Below are positions 5,088 through 6,184 of a stretch of 6,184 nt of DNA, in pieces. Every line of letters begins with the position of its first letter. The stretch's first letter is position 1. A program made the position numbers and the translations under genes. The notes below the pieces were generated by a model. The model saw only the letters and a list, made by a program, of their open reading frames with translations. It searched no databases and was not told where the DNA came from. Origin of the DNA: an uncultured Centipeda sp. (GTDB taxonomy: Bacteria; Bacillota; Negativicutes; Selenomonadales; Selenomonadaceae); contig CALALM010000199.1 in NCBI GenBank assembly GCA_937925565.1, positions 1 to 6,184 on the forward strand, read 5' to 3'.

Positions 5088-6184
5088 ATGCCGACGATTG
5101 AGGAGCGCGACCTTCGCCATATCTGGCACCCGTGCGCGCAGATGAAGGACTATGAGCAGCTGCCGCCGATGGTGATTGACCACGCAAAGGGAGTGTGGCT
5201 CTACGACGTACACGGACATGCCTATCTCGATATCGTAAGCTCGTGGTGGGCGAACCTCCTTGGGCACACGAACGAAAAGATCAATGCGGCGCTCAAGGAG
5301 CAGCTCGACCGACTCGAACACGTCATCTTTGCAAACTTCTCCCATCGCCCCGCGATCGAGCTTGCCGAGCGACTGGCGTCGCTCGTGCCCGAGGGCCTGA
5401 CGAAGTTTCACTTCAACGACAACGGTTCCTCTGCGGTCGAGGCGGCGCTCAAGATGGCGTTCCAATACTGCCAGCAGACGGGGCGCACGGAGAAGACGCG
5501 CTTTATGTGCCTCACGGAGGGCTACCACGGCGAGACCATCGGCGCGCTCTCGGTTGGGAGCATGGATCTCTTCGCCGAGATGTATAAGCCCATGATGATG
5601 GACAACATTCACGTCGAGGCGCCCGACTGCTATCGCTGTCCGTTTGGAGCAACGCGTGAGGACTGTACATGCGAATGCTTCGTCCATGCGGAGCGTGCGT
5701 TTGCGGAACACGGGCACGAAACGGTGGCGATGATCGTCGAGCCGCTCCTGCAGGGGAGCGCGGGCATGCGCATCTATCCCGAGGAATACCTGCGAAAATT
5801 GCGCGTTCTCTGCGATGCGCATGATGTGCTCCTCATCGCGGACGAGATTGCGACGGGCTTCGGGCGCACGGGGCGACTCTTTGCGTGCGAGCGCGCTGGG
5901 ATCACGCCCGACATCATGTGTCTGTCGAAGGGGCTGACGGGCGGCTATCTGCCGATGTCGATCACGATTGTAAAAGAAAAAATTTACGAGGCATTCTACG
6001 CCGACTGGAGCGAGGGCAAGGCGTTTATGCACTCGCACACCTACGCGGGCAACCCGCTCGGCTGCGCCGCGGCGCTCGCCGTGCTCGACATTCTTGATGA
6101 GGAGAATATATTGGAGCGTGCCGCAGAGACCGCGCAATGGCTGACGGAACGACTGACGGAGGTGTTCGGCACACATCCGAATGT
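5088..6184 (+). CDS. bioA: Adenosylmethionine-8-amino-7-oxononanoate aminotransferase, 3' end cut off
   Basis: BioA is a PLP enzyme that moves an amino group to 8-amino-7-oxononanoate, making the diamino substrate of BioD; the usual donor is S-adenosylmethionine. 365 codons are present, and the family is usually about 430-450 residues long. Class III aminotransferase features: WHPCAQM at 13-19 (the BioA-type WHPxxQM), SSWW at 51-54, GSSAVEAA at 113-120, GYHGET at 145-150, Asp252 in IADE for the PLP ring nitrogen, the Schiff-base Lys281 in SKGLTGG, and HTYAGNPLGCAAA from 317. Five cysteines cluster at 181-197. The start ATG at 5088 follows a GGGAGAGGGAGAG tract (5071-5083). It overlaps no neighbour and is surely cotranscribed with bioD. 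A lysine-using variant (BioK-like) cannot be ruled out from sequence alone. The long minus-strand frame opposite it is a shadow. Confidence 0.96.
   Translation, partial: MPTIEERDLRHIWHPCAQMKDYEQLPPMVIDHAKGVWLYDVHGHAYLDIVSSWWANLLGHTNEKINAALKEQLDRLEHVIFANFSHRPAIELAERLASLVPEGLTKFHFNDNGSSAVEAALKMAFQYCQQTGRTEKTRFMCLTEGYHGETIGALSVGSMDLFAEMYKPMMMDNIHVEAPDCYRCPFGATREDCTCECFVHAERAFAEHGHETVAMIVEPLLQGSAGMRIYPEEYLRKLRVLCDAHDVLLIADEIATGFGRTGRLFACERAGITPDIMCLSKGLTGGYLPMSITIVKEKIYEAFYADWSEGKAFMHSHTYAGNPLGCAAALAVLDILDEENILERAAETAQWLTERLTEVFGTHPN

Noticed and set aside
4722..6176. 484-codon minus-strand open frame across bioD and bioA
   Set aside because: It is opposite two clearly recognised genes and arises from GC-rich codon bias. 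No ribosome site or domain supports it.

Overview
The window looks like the chromosome of a moderately GC-rich Firmicute, most likely a Negativicute such as Selenomonas or a relative. This is inferred from the Bacillus-type PurB numbering, strong GGAGG-type ribosome binding sites, textbook sigma-A-like promoters (TTGACA-17-TATGAT), BirA-type biotin control and a GC-rich coding style. No rRNA or other marker fixes the species.

Left part (1-1125): the 5' two thirds of purB (adenylosuccinate lyase) on the minus strand runs off the left edge. Its near-consensus promoter lies in a 182-base divergent spacer shared with a plus-strand phosphatase. A perfect 10-bp inverted repeat in this spacer touches both transcription units.

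Centre-left (1126-3244): two different metallophosphoesterases lie in tandem. The first is a cytoplasmic PPP-type phosphatase. The second is a larger enzyme with a twin-arginine signal and a layout like purple acid phosphatase, predicted to act outside the cytoplasm.

Centre (3245-3595): this compact, AT-richer spacer is the most unusual part. A near-perfect plus-strand promoter starts 4 bases after the phosphatase stop and drives a predicted RNA of about 93 nt that ends in a strong intrinsic terminator. A 20-residue, almost purely hydrophobic peptide is encoded convergently on the minus strand, with its own extended -10 promoter and Shine-Dalgarno sequence, and its stop codon lies inside the terminator stem. 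Related repeats sit near both RNA 5' ends. The arrangement is that of a type I toxin-antitoxin locus (TxpA/RatA or Fst/par style), but the peptide is not one I recognise.

Right part (3540-6184): biotin genes. A BirA operator overlaps the -35 box of a strong promoter for bioY (biotin uptake, ECF S-component). Then come bioD (dethiobiotin synthetase) and bioA (DAPA aminotransferase, cut by the right edge). Between bioY and bioD sits a palindromic element of about 170 bp with 12-bp perfect terminal inverted repeats and a 4-bp TGCG flanking duplication. Removing it together with one TGCG leaves a 35-base bioY-bioD gap, so it probably inserted into a once tight bioYDA operon. Uptake and synthesis would then share one BirA switch, provided transcription reads through the element.
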